NCBI GenBank assembly: GCA_036874045.1
Contig: JAZBRI010000008.1
Location: 6,215,001 to 6,279,000, forward strand
Length of the DNA stretch: 64,000 bases
Direction of reading: 5' to 3'
From: Cymodocea nodosa
Taxonomy: Eukaryota; Streptophyta; Magnoliopsida; Alismatales; Cymodoceaceae
Positions 1 to 10,301 of the stretch are shown piece after piece (the first letter of the stretch is position 1; the number at the start of each line of letters is the position of its first letter). The notes under the pieces are model-generated. The model worked only from the letters and a program-made list of their open reading frames with translations. It searched no databases and was not told where the DNA came from. A program made the position numbers and the translations under genes.

Positions 1-8
1 ATTTCATT

Positions 9-245
9 TTAGAATTTGAAGATCTTCTTATTCTTAACCTTCTTTAATCCCTGTGGAGATGACATGTGAATGCTTATCATTTGCTTCAAATGATCCGTGC
101 GCTTGCGGTAATTGATCTTAGGCTTATACCCTAAGAAAAACTCAAACAACCGCCCGCCATAATGTTTCCACCTACAAATTCTAGTGGTGGGCAACATTTG
201 GCTCCAAGGCATTGATAGTGTTAACCAAAGGGTTGCGAGTGACAT
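9..245 (-). other. Unrecognised open frame at the window edge
   Basis: A 78-codon frame on the minus strand, basic in its C-terminal half (KPKINYRKRTDHLKQ, then VKNKKIFKF). I recognise no domain. It has no close copy elsewhere in the window, so it could be the edge of a host exon or of another repeat, or chance. From here to 480 I see nothing else that can be named. Confidence 0.12.
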
Positions 246-482
246 CTCTAGCTAATAGCTATGATATTGGAATGAATGGCCCCATTGAAGGAAGTTAGGG
301 CATTGAGCGCACGTGGAAGTTTTAAGTTCCACCCTTATAATTTGGTCTCCTTTGTATTTATGTGTAATGATTGTTGGCTCAAATGATCTCAAAATGATAA
401 GAAGTGTGGACACTTGGGACATTGTCTCATATTCCTACAATTCAAAAATAAAATGTATAAGTATAATTTATGCATATTCTTA

Positions 483-1031
483 GGGTGTGTTTGTTCTATC
501 CAGCTCCTAATTTCAACCCGTGCTAGGTGTTACAAATAGCTAGATTGAAAAGAAAACACATCTGCTCTTATATTTAGAATTGGAGCAGTGTGATAGCTCC
601 AAGCTATCAGATAAGTCATATTTGAATATCGGTTGTAGTGGGTTTTTCTCATACCTCGTTTGAAAATCGATTCATTCTTATTTGTTTGTTTATTTATTTA
701 TTATTATTATTTACTATATCATTATTAATAATATTATCTATTTTAATATATATATATATATATATTAGTAATAATATCTATTTTATTATTTCATACAATT
801 TATAATATTATAATATCAATAAAATTAGTTTATAATATTTATTACAATACTTATTTACATTAAAAAATGACTAAAGGTCAAATTTGAAAATCTACATACA
901 GTACTACTTACAACAAATAAACGCTACTCTTGGACTTTTACTTTTTTCTGTTGGAGTTGTCAAAAGTCAAGCACACCTATAGCATCGCTTCTGATTAAAG
1001 CTGTTCTATCGAAGTTAAAACAAACATAGTC
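483..1031. mobile_element. Possible MITE (PIF/Harbinger-like termini)
   Basis: The left end reads GGGTGTGTTTGTT. The right end, reverse-complemented, reads GACTATGTTTGTT, agreeing at 10 of 13 positions. The flanking trinucleotides are TTA on the left and TTC on the right, only partly matching the TWA duplication expected for PIF/Harbinger. The interior is AT-rich without an open frame. The length of about 550 bp and GGG..TGTTTG termini resemble non-autonomous plant DNA transposons. A hAT-type origin or chance is possible. Confidence 0.33.
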
Positions 1032-1429
1032 TTCTTTAATGCAAGATATGATGTTGAAGTTGGGAGGTCCTATAGGCACCTCACTTTTGCGGTAATCTTG
1101 ATCCACATTTAAAGATAGAAAAGTAAACAAATCCTATAGACCCAAAGGACCACACCTCCTTTCTCCTCTCCCTAAGGAGATGCTATCTTCCTTATTGGGC
1201 ATAATAAAGACTTACATCCCTTTTTCATCTTTCTAAGAAGAGGAGCCTACCCTCTCTTACCTACAAATTCTATTTCAATCGACTAAACGCAAATTATGGG
1301 TCCCTTGTTAATTGCCTTTCCATAAAGATCACTTTCTAATTTGCTCCAAAACATTTGCAATTTTAGAAGCAAAGTGATGAACAAAGAGGTAAAAAATGAC
1401 AATAAGGGTGAGGGTTGCATAGATATGTT
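1032..1429. other. Intergenic DNA, nothing recognised
   Basis: A pyrimidine-rich stretch with short CTCC/CTTT runs. No open frame, repeat or RNA gene that I can support. Confidence 0.3.
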
Positions 1430-1640
1430 AATGGGTCAGGCCTATGGGCTCGTACGGATTGTGAGTTAGGTTTCGGCCTATAATTTTTATTTTTATTAAT
1501 TTTTAGGCCTAGTCCAGCTTGTAGGCTCGGCCTACATGAGCCCGAGCTCAAGTCGTGTTAGGCCTATAGGCTAGGCAAGTCCAACCTATAAAGTCGTGAG
1601 CTCAAGTCGTGCTTGTAGGCTGAATGTTACAAATTTTTAT
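1430..1640. repeat. Degenerate dispersed repeat with GGCCTATAGGCT motifs
   Basis: The motif AGGCCTATAGGCT and related forms (GGCTCGGCCTACA, TTAGGCCTATAGG, CTTGTAGGCTG) recur about six times in 200 bp, in a locally GC-richer patch inside AT-rich DNA. Such GGCC/GGCT arrays are common in plant intergenic repeats. I cannot name the family. A 62-codon minus-strand frame over the patch (1,363-1,551) looks like a by-product of the repeat. Confidence 0.35.
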
Positions 1641-1959
1641 TTTATAAAAAATAAATACACTAAAATTTTAAATATAATTACGATTATATTTTAAATATAC
1701 TAAATACATGTACATTAATTAACATTTTTTCAAGTATCCATTCAAACACTTATTATTTTAAATTTTTTTTCACATTTATTTTTTAATCTAAGTATTTAAT
1801 TTTTTTTATTTTATGTTGGAAGTCTTTGGTTTTAGTTATTTTTTATTATATTTTTTAGTTATATATATATTTATTTATTTATATAACATTTATTCAAAAA
1901 AATATATATTAAAGTTGCAATAATATATATTTTAGTTATTGTTAAGATTGTTGTTTCTT

Positions 1960-2760
1960 TGGAGGAAGGTGAATAAAGAAGCTTAATAATCAATTTTATA
2001 CTAATTTGACTTCTTTTTCCATTTTTAATTTATAATTCACATACAAGCAATAAAATTTGCAAACTACAAATCAAAACATCCAAATTTTATAGTGGTTCCT
2101 CTAATACAAGTAGTCTACTCCTTAAACATCAACTTGAGAGTTTCCATTAGAATGATCTTTGAAGTTTGAGGTTCACTTCTAACCTTATACGATTCTATGT
2201 TTTCCTTATTTAAGCATCAATTTAAATCAAGAGCAAATATACCACTCCTATGAGGTATAGACTTCACAAAGTCTTAGCCAAATACATTGAACCATCGAAG
2301 CTACAACCTTAGAGGGTTTGACTAAACACACTAAAGCATTGACTTTCACCAACTTCGTGTGTTCAATCAACTACAACTTATTGTATTAGGTATTTCTCAA
2401 AACAAGATTAAAAAGCTTAGAAGAAAAACATAGAATTTGAAATACAATTTTACTGTTTTTCTCAAATTTGCAAAGGTGATTGAGCTCAAAGAATTTCTTC
2501 TAGTTGATCCTTGTAGTAGCTTTCAAATTCTTTAGTGTTTTATGTCTCAATTATTTATAGAGTATCTGTTCGTTAAATTTATAGTCGCAAACACATGATA
2601 TCAATAATATTATATCATGTAACTATGAGTTGTGTGTTTAAGAAGAGTGGGAAATTACTTTTTAAATTCAAATCTTACTTATCTCCCTTCTTAAAGCTTG
2701 TTATATTCTTTGAAAATGTTGATTTGACTTAGAGTTGAATTGAGTTTTCACTTGTAAGCA
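1960..2760 (-). repeat. Old copia-type LTR remnant (tentative)
   Basis: The segment has the feel of a Ty1/copia LTR read on the minus strand: a TATA-like CTCTATAAATAATTGAG near 2,555-2,570 and a TAGTGGTTCC phrase near 2,090 resembling the GGTGGTTCACC phrase in the Sirevirus LTR at about 58,735. No TG..CA boundaries, target duplication or partner LTR were found, so this is a weak assignment of an ancient fossil. Confidence 0.25.
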
Positions 2761-3974
2761 CAAACATTATCATTATAAACCTTATTCTATTAGTTAAGCA
2801 TTAATTCTTATTTCTAAGGCTTCAATATTTTAATTTCATAAATTTTTGAGAAAATTTAGGAAAATTCCAGAGACATTTCAATTACTAACTTTAAATCTTG
2901 AATTTAATTAGATTTATATAGGGTTTTTAGTGAATTTTTGGATTATTTCCTAAAAATCTAGAAATTGATATGCTATTCCAATTAAACCCTCTAAATGACT
3001 TGTAAAAATTTTAGAAAAATTAAGGATTGATTTCTATACTTAAGATTACTTAATGACACTTCTAAATCTAAAGAAAAACTTTGGATATTACCCTAATTAA
3101 TTTAGAAATTCTACTAAAATTTGGGAAAAAATCATAACACCTTAGAAATGACTTTTACTTCTACTTTGTCTTCTTTATTTACCCTAAAAACTTTAACCTA
3201 ATGATAAACCACTTAATTATTCTTATTGGTCAGCTTTGATCCTACTAAAATTAGGAAAAAAATATGCATTTTGCACAAGAAAATGTATACACACATCACA
3301 TACATTAATTCACATCACATGCAACATACTTGCATGAATTTCTCTTCATATATATATGCACAACTTTTACAACAAGAATAACACTTGATGCACTTTAAAA
3401 CAAGATAGATTTTCAAGGTTTTGAGAAGATTGAAAATACATTAACATAAAAAGAAAAGAAAAATGGAGAGGAACACATATTTCTCCAAAGTTGTACTTCT
3501 CCCTTCAATCACAGCTTAGGTTGAAGATGCTCTTAGTCTTTACTCTAATTTCTCACTTTGTCAAGGTGAGAAACTTTAGCTCCAACACTTGGATTCTTCT
3601 CCCAAGCTTTTCATCACCAAAGACATCCTCTAAAAGCTTGAGTTAAGGAGTAATCGCCATCCAAGCAATCTTTCCTTCAAGGATGTGCTTAGGTTGAGAA
3701 GACTAGCAATGGAGAGAAAGGGAGGAGGAAGAAGAAGAGAAGGTCATCACCCTTCTTTAAGGAGGAAATGTGTGGGTGGAAGAAGAGAAGAGAATGGGGG
3801 TGGAATGACAAGGGACAAAATGGGGGGAGGAGAGGAAAGTGTGTGGTGGGTGCCCATGATAAAAAGGAGAGAGAAGATGGTAACCACCTATGGAAAGTTA
3901 TAACTTCCCCTTCCATGTGGACTAATGAAGATATACCATGTCATCAATCTTGTCAGCTTAAGTGTATTCTTTTA
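2761..3974. other. AT-rich noncoding DNA with a purine-rich tract
   Basis: AT-rich, with repeated AAATTTAGGAAAA-type phrases, then a strongly purine-rich tract at about 3,705-3,900 (GGAGGAAGAAGAAG and similar). The overall look resembles LTRs of some Ty3/gypsy chromoviruses, but no ends or coding parts are present. The overlapping frames on both strands at 3,685-3,977 follow from low complexity and are not treated as genes. Confidence 0.25.
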
Positions 3975-4740
3975 TAAGTAACAAGCAATTTTACAAACAA
4001 GATTTAATTTTGTTAACTTAATTCGTTAAATTGATCGTAAGTGTATAACATCTATTGTATAAGTGTAGAAGTATAAGTAGAACCTATAGGGAATAGTGTT
4101 AGGGCGGGTAGTATAGGTGTGGAGTATGCCACAAGAAGTCTAGGTTCAGTCAGAAGCTTGTTAATAGTAAGTATCTAGCAGATTTATATTTTCGGTAGGT
4201 TATCAAGCCTAAGTATCTGAAAATAAAGTTTTAGTCGGAGGCTTTAAGTTAACTATCCGAAAGTCAGAAGATTTTGGAGGGTTACTGGGTGTAACCATCC
4301 AGAATAACTTAAAAGATACTTAAGTGGACGTTCAGACAGTTATGAAGCTAAGTATCTGAAAGTTAGACACTTAAGTAGATGTTTGGATAGTTAAGAAGCC
4401 AAGTATCTGAAAAGCAGTGACTTAAGTGGATCTTCGGATAGTTAGGTAGTAACCATTCGAAAATCATAAGTTTTCGGAAGGTTAACAACAGAACCTTTCG
4501 AAATGACTGAAGAGACACTTAAGTGAGTTTTCGGATAGTTAAGACAGTAACTATCCGAAAGACATGCAGTTTTTAGAGAGTTAACAGCAAAACTTTTCGA
4601 AAGGACAGAGAGAGAGAAGTAAGTGGTTTTTCAGACAGTTAAGTCTGTAACTATCTGAAACACCAAATCTCTCCAGACAGTTAGCCTGCTACAATACTAT
4701 ATGGGTTTTTAGGCAGCACTAGAGAACTTGTTTAGTTCTC
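3975..4740 (-). repeat. Diverged LTR segment with a tandem hairpin cluster
   Basis: The stretch at about 3,980-4,100 (AAGTGTATAACATCTATTG, then CCTATAGGGAATAG) parallels the U5 part of the 2-kb Athila-type LTRs (CAAGTGCACAGTATCTATTG, then CCATAGGGAATTG), so this looks like a distant relative of that LTR. From about 4,180 to 4,700 it carries some eight imperfect hairpins of the TTTCGGATAGTTA / TAACTATCCGAAA family. The clearest has perfect 13-bp arms at 4,529-4,541 and 4,548-4,560 around a 6-base loop. Boundaries are approximate. Confidence 0.45.
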
Positions 4741-4751
4741 CAGCAACAATG

Positions 4752-6418
4752 CCAGAAAACTTGTATTTGTTAACTTCTATTTTTAACTTGTTTAATTTGT
4801 CTTTATGCTTATATTAATAATTTCTTTGAGAAGTAAACAAACAACCTTTCAAACAAATTAGATATTAAATCTAATTTGTATTTTAACTACAAGTGTATAG
4901 TGTATATTGTATTTGTGTGCAAGTATAGGTCGATCCTATAGAGAATTGAGTAAGAATTGTATATTGTTCCATTTTTTATATTAGACTTAATGTGTTTAGT
5001 AATCACTCTGTTTAGTTACAGTTAACACAATGGACTAAGTTCGTGGAGTTATGGCTAACTCAACAGACTAACCTTGTGGACTTAAGTTAACTCCACGAGC
5101 CTATCTTTCTAGTTTAATACTGCTATTTACAAAGGAATTTGGCCAACCATTGGGCAGTTCCACAGATTGTAAATAATATCAATTAAGCTCTTTAATGCTA
5201 GTTAATATTAGATTTATCATTAAGCAATACTAACATTCAAATATTTCAAACAGTAACCATTAAAATCTTTAAGTATCTAGAACGAATCAATTTTAGTAAA
5301 TTGTAAAACTATTTTCTATTTCTAAATCAAACAAACATAAAACATTCACAATACTGACAATGATAACTTTAATCATGATACAAAACAAACAATACAACAC
5401 TTAAATACTAAATATAAACATAGATAAGTTGTTGTTTTTGGTATTTTTATTTTAAGATGTTCATGAAAATGGGCGAAAGGTGAAATGTAAAAATCTCTAT
5501 CGATAGTAAATACTTCCGTCACTACATGCGACGCGATTACACCACTGAAAACTTAATCACTTACAATCCTGCCTCCTCTCCCTATAGAATCGTGAGTCTA
5601 GAATTGCAAGATGATCTCCTCTTTAGCATACTGGCATCAATCCGAAACCAAGGCTAGAAGCTTTACGATCTCCTGATATATGAGTCGGTGCTTGGTGAAA
5701 ATGGCTTCCCTTCCCGCGACGCGGTCACTCATCACAGTGGTAGCCAGACACCATGTTTGGCTCAGAATCGACCCAACATCAGGAAAGTATCTTCACAGAC
5801 TTCCGATGGTTGGTGAATATGGTAATGTTGGTGATGTTGGTGAATTGTTAGTGATGGTGTGGATGCTTCAGTGAACTTCCAACGCTGCCTGTAGTTAGCA
5901 CGGTCCTCCACCTTTACACACACTGCCACACACCGCCAACCACACTTTCTTCATTTTTTCTCTTCTTGTTTTATATTTCTTCAGTAGTAACTACTTCTAC
6001 TTTAGATGATCGGTTGGATTTCCTTGAATCAAATCAACGATGGTGATTTCTTCTTCCTTCCATGAGTGAATTCCTGTGTGATACGTGCAATCGTGGTTTT
6101 CCTTCAAATGTCCTATTTCTGTAACCGCTATAGTGGCATATTAGAAAATAAATGGTCCGTGGAGTTACAGATAACTTAACGGACTTACTTCGTTGATTTA
6201 ACTATAAAACATGTGCAATAAAGAAATAAGCTGCTAATATAATGCGTTACCTTAGTGTGTATTCATGTAACTCAACACGTATAGTTATGCTAACTTAACG
6301 AGTTAAATATGTGCATCTCATGTGATATACTAAAGCATTTAAATTCAACACGTGCATAATTCTAACTTAACAAGTTCAAATATTTCAGACACTTACGAAC
6401 CCAACTATTTGATTTTGA
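4752..6418 (-). repeat. Athila-type LTR, truncated
   Basis: Closely similar along its length to the complete LTR at 34,533-36,553, in the same orientation. It has the U5 phrase CAAGTGTATAGTGTATATTG, hairpin motifs near 4,990-5,110, the R-region segment at 5,640-5,800, and U3 phrases up to 6,418, where similarity stops short of the expected TGTTTAGAATG end. A diverged tRNA-Asp-type primer site (about 4,737-4,752) lies directly below, which suggests a 5' LTR position. The 64-codon plus-strand frame at 5,680-5,874 is antisense to the LTR and not treated as a gene. Confidence 0.7.
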
Positions 6419-7028
6419 AAAACTTTTTTATTCACACATAAAAGAAAAATATATACCAAAATAACAAAACATAAATTGTTAAATTAGTATCTTGTGTGGA
6501 ACCCAGGCTCCTATGCCTTTGGTGGCTTACAAGCAAGCTAGTTGGTTTCCCAAAACAGATACCAACAAATTGGATTGATATTTTGTTTTTCTTTTTTTTA
6601 TAGAATAAAACTAAAACTAAAATTTTTCTTTTCTTTTTCTTTTTTAAAAAAAAAATGCAGAATACACACAACATTAAAAGCATAGAATCATAGTTTAAAA
6701 ACATGATTGAAAAGTAGTAACAAATGTAATAAACGTGTTAGTCCATGCAAACTTTTTAGGCATAATTCTTCTTACTATTAATTCTGTTTTAATGCAATTT
6801 ACTTTCCTTTTTAGCTTGTAAACTTGCAATATGTTATCAATACTAAATATAAGTGTATTACCATTAATGAAATGAAATGAAATGCAGAAAGGGATCCTCT
6901 TCTGTTACAAGATAATGTAGCTGCTTCTATTTCTACATTTATTTCAATATATTCTTCTTCCCACTTTCATTCATTTAGGTCTTTCATAATCCATATTTGA
7001 AATTTCTTCAATTCATCCCACCATCTTA
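6419..7028. other. Noncoding DNA between LTR and F-box pseudogene
   Basis: AT-rich, with T and A runs near 6,590-6,655. It shows no similarity to the retroelement copies elsewhere in the window. It may be the 3' flank of the F-box gene on the minus strand. A short patch at 6,495-6,560 (reverse strand GGAGCCTGGGTTCC) recalls a tRNA-derived B box but is too weak to call. Confidence 0.3.
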
Positions 7029-7835
7029 TCAGACATAAATAGGATCATCATATTCATTATACCACATTCCCAATTGAATTTGATCATATTCTGAAGATGG
7101 TGATTTAGCTATATCACTAGATATAGGTAATATTTCTATAAAATCATCATAACTGTCTATGCTTACTATGTATAAATCAGATCTAAACGCAACTGATATA
7201 TCTATAACTAGATATATATATCCATTAAGTATGACATGCATGCTGTTAATTAATGATTTTTGTCCTAGATATAGCATAGTATTTTTAGTCCAAAATCTAT
7301 TCAAAAAATTATACACACTTAAGCATAAATCTTCATCCCAATTTCCAATTGGTCTCCAATAATATAATTCTTTAGGAATGATTGAATTTTTATCAGAAAA
7401 TATTAAAGCTGACCCACAATTTTCAATTGATACTTCATATCTATTAGGCCTTCCTATATTCCATTCTTCTCTTGTGATAGGATTTCTAATCAAAATGTTG
7501 GGTAACAGAATTGCATACCTTTGTTTGGTTCTGTATATAATTAATCCTTCATCTATTCACATAATATGATCTATTCCTTCTAATGTATTGGGTGGAATTC
7601 CAATAGTTTCTTCCATATTCAGATATTCATAGTAGATTGAACTTTGATTAAATGACTTCCATAAAAATCCATATCTAATCTTAGTCATTTTTGCAGCTTG
7701 TAGTCCATGAAAATATTTTTCTTTGACACAGTCTTTGATTTCCTTTGATACACAACACAATCTACATAGATCTTTAGCTGATAGGTTACTCAGTACTTCC
7801 CTTAGTGCATCTAGTGGTAATTTCATCAATTCCAT
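7029..7835 (-). pseudogene. F-box protein pseudogene
   Basis: The ATG at 7,833-7,835 opens a 269-codon frame interrupted by a single in-frame TGA at 7,557-7,559. Both halves are in the same frame. Residues 4-45 form an F-box (LPLDALREVLSNLSAKDLCR, then LCCVSKEIKDCV), the domain that binds Skp1 in SCF ubiquitin ligases. The rest resembles the variable substrate-binding part of plant F-box proteins (IRNPITREEW is a phrase typical of F-box-associated regions), but I assign no subfamily. At 269 codons it is shorter than most plant F-box proteins. Its 5' flank meets retroelement spacer sequence (TAACTCAACGGACTAAG near 7,930), so it is either a host gene bounded by insertions or a host gene fragment carried by the element. 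A sequencing error at the TGA cannot be excluded. Confidence 0.7.
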
Positions 7836-8055
7836 CTATTGTGGTTCTGTATAACATAAACAATAATTAATAGAGACAAAATTAACATAGCTACTTCACA
7901 CCCTTGTGGAGTTAGGTCATAACTCAACGGACTAAGTTCATTGAGTTAAGTAATAACTCTACGATACTACTAACTATAATTAAACTTACACATTTTTTTT
8001 TCTTTTATATTTTTCTACTTACTATATTATACATAGTTACTTCAGTTATACTGTT
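7836..8055 (-). other. Spacer 3' of capsid-type gag, with hairpin motif
   Basis: On the minus strand this follows the gag ORF of copy A. The part at about 7,930-8,055 matches 17,101-17,234 behind the gag ORF of copy B. It holds TAACTCAACGGA and TTCATTGAGTTA arms of the recurrent hairpin family. The last ~90 bases before the F-box ATG are unlike copy B. Confidence 0.5.
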
Positions 8056-9400
8056 TCATTTAGCTACCCTCCCAGAGGAGGTATCAATTTCATTAATAGT
8101 TCTGTTGATAGGATTAGGTATTGCTTGCATTGGCAATCCTCTAGTAGGTCTAACTTCCATTGATTCTTTCTGTCTAGGGGGTATATTTCTATTTATATTT
8201 TGATTTTGAATTACAACATTTCCAAATACAAGATCTAGACGATTGTTTAATTGTTGGATTATCTTTTCTAATTTCTCTATTCTAGATTCTTGTTCAATTA
8301 AAGCTTTATAACTTATATTTTTGTCATTTATATTTTCTCTTCCTTGGAAATTGTTGTTTCTACAAGATAAATTTGGGTGATTTCTCCAATTGGGGTTATA
8401 AAAGTTTCCAAAGTTATCTTTCTGGTTTCTAGCATAAATAATATCTAAATCATTAACGTTTGCATTCTTTTCTGCTAGCTTTTGATTTAATGATAACTCT
8501 TCTATTTTCTTTGTTAATTCAGTTAATTTAACTTCAAGCATAGTGCTTGAATCTATTTCATGCATTCCCCTTGGCAATATTCTTTTATCTGTAATAGCTT
8601 CAGTTGAGTTTTCCCACTATGTAGTTCTTTTTGCAAAGTTTTCTAAATATGCCCATGCTTCTTCACTACACAGTTTTAAAAATCCATTCTGACAAGTAGA
8701 ATCTAATAAAGATTTTGTTGAAACATCTATACCTTCATAAATTATACCTATTAATTGTGCTTTACTCATTGCATGATGTGGACATTGAGTTAGTAAATCT
8801 TTAAATCTTTCAAAATATTTTCAAAATGATTCTCCTTGTTTTTGGCTACATATTAATATTTCCTTCTTTTTAATCATTTGATGTATTGGATAATATTTTT
8901 CCAGAAAAATAGAGCAAAATTCAGTCCATGTAGAAATTGAATCCAACGACAAAGTATATAACCATCTCTTAGCTGTCTTTTAAAGCAAAAGGGATATATT
9001 TAAGTTTAATAGTATCAATACTCATGTTCGGCATTTTCATCATTTGACAAACTTCGTTAAATTCTCTAAGGAAATAATAAGCATCCTCTCTTTCTAATTC
9101 ATGAAAATGTGGCAATTGACTAATATAATTAAATTTCAGTTCAAACCTATCTCCCTTAAAGTTTGGTAATCGAATACATGAAGGTTCATCAACTAATTTA
9201 GGATACAGAATTTTCCCTAATGGTTTCTCTACTAGAGTAGCCATATCTTCGTTCTCTTTTAAAGAAAGGTTAGCTACACTCCTAAGGATTTCGTTAAAGT
9301 CTAATTCAGAAAATATTTCAGTACATCTTTGTGTTGAATAATCCTATGTAGGTGTTTTTACTAATCGTTTAGTGCTAGGAGAACGAATCCATGTGCTCAT
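8056..9400 (-). pseudogene. gag: Capsid-type gag, copy A
   Basis: Athila-type gag capsid region, whose product would assemble the virus-like particle. Recognisable phrases in order are IRLPNFKGDRFELK, then LPHFHELEREDAYYFLREF (the retrotransposon gag core), later YNPNWRNHPNLS, a coiled-coil stretch of about 50 residues (EKLEKIIQQLNNRL) and a terminal NPINRTINEIDTSSGR. The first ATG, at 9,398-9,400, is shared with copy B. Unusually, it lies 3' of the env-like ORF, not next to a primer binding site, and no CCHC knuckle is seen in it. A broken fossil. Confidence 0.7.
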
Positions 9401-9403
9401 AAA

Positions 9404-10301
9404 CTCTTAACATAAAGTAAAATAGCAGAAGATTAATTACATACCAGTCTGAAGCTTTATATTCAGTAAATAGTTGTTGACGGATGAAGTTGAATCAGCT
9501 GCTTCTCCTTCCAGTTCCCCAATGAATTTCCTTTTCTTCCACAAGTGCTGGTAACGTGCAGTGTGGTTCCTATTTTTATGGGTACGTGTGCCATTTCTAA
9601 TTTCAAATTTTAGTAACGGCTAAACTCACGAAGTTTCGTTCATGGCTAAAAGAATAACCGTTTAGCTTAATCCATGAACTAACCTCGTTGAGTTATAGTT
9701 AACTCATCAGACTAGCTTCAATTACTGTTGCTAACTCCACAGACTAACTTCATTGAGTTACACATAACTCAACGAAGTGACCTTATATTATATTATTGAC
9801 CTCATGGAGTTAAGGTTAACTCAATGAACTAACTTCATTGAGTTAACACTTAGCAACTTCTAAAAACTTACTTCTCGTATTAACTTATATATTTTTCTCT
9901 CCTATATTCTGTTAACTTAAATAAAGTTAAATACATGTCATTAATGAAATGTTCTAATTTAAAACTCATTTGAATCTGAACATTATATAAATATTTAACT
10001 TACAGTTCATTACATTTTATGCAGAATTTATATTTTACTTTGCAGCATGTAGATATTTTCAGGCATTAACCAGTTATCTTGCATTTAATCCTATCATTTA
10101 GCAAATTTGTATATATTTTAAACAATCTTGCATCTTGTTCAAACAATTATATAATATTCAAGATAATTCATCCATTACATCATTCTCAAACATAAATGTA
10201 AACACATTTGAAAAACATACATTCATTTATATGGATAGTTTACATTACAATCAATCAGATATTTTTCATACAAATATATACAAGTAGACGAACAATACAA
10301 T
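9404..10301 (-). promoter_or_regulatory. Env-gag spacer with hairpins and possible 5' UTR intron, copy A
   Basis: About 900 noncoding bases present in all three Athila-like copies. Hairpin arms of the GTTGAGTTA/TAACTCAAC type occur at 9,680-9,850. Near the gag ORF the minus strand reads CAGACTG then GTATGT (reverse complement of 9,439-9,444), a good plant splice donor, and CCTACATAG then GATT lies inside the start of gag as a possible acceptor. Copies B and C have a TATA box in this spacer; here that piece is not evident. No primer binding site is visible. Splicing is my inference. Confidence 0.45.

Noticed and set aside
3685-3977. Overlapping open frames on both strands
   Set aside because: They arise from a purine-rich low-complexity tract (GGAGGAAGAAGAAG-type); no domain and no homologue in the window.
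4180-4700. CRISPR-like array of regularly repeated units
   Set aside because: The units are imperfect hairpins of variable sequence and spacing, lie within an LTR, and are in a plant genome; there is no constant repeat with unique spacers.
6490-6565. tRNA-derived SINE
   Set aside because: A B-box-like GGAGCCTGGGTTCC is present on the minus strand, but there is no convincing A box, 3' tail or second copy.
9404-10301. A bounded second LTR type of about 900 bp
   Set aside because: It has a TATA box in two copies and a conserved length, but I could not find TG..CA ends, a polypurine tract or a primer site, so I left it as a spacer with possible promoter.
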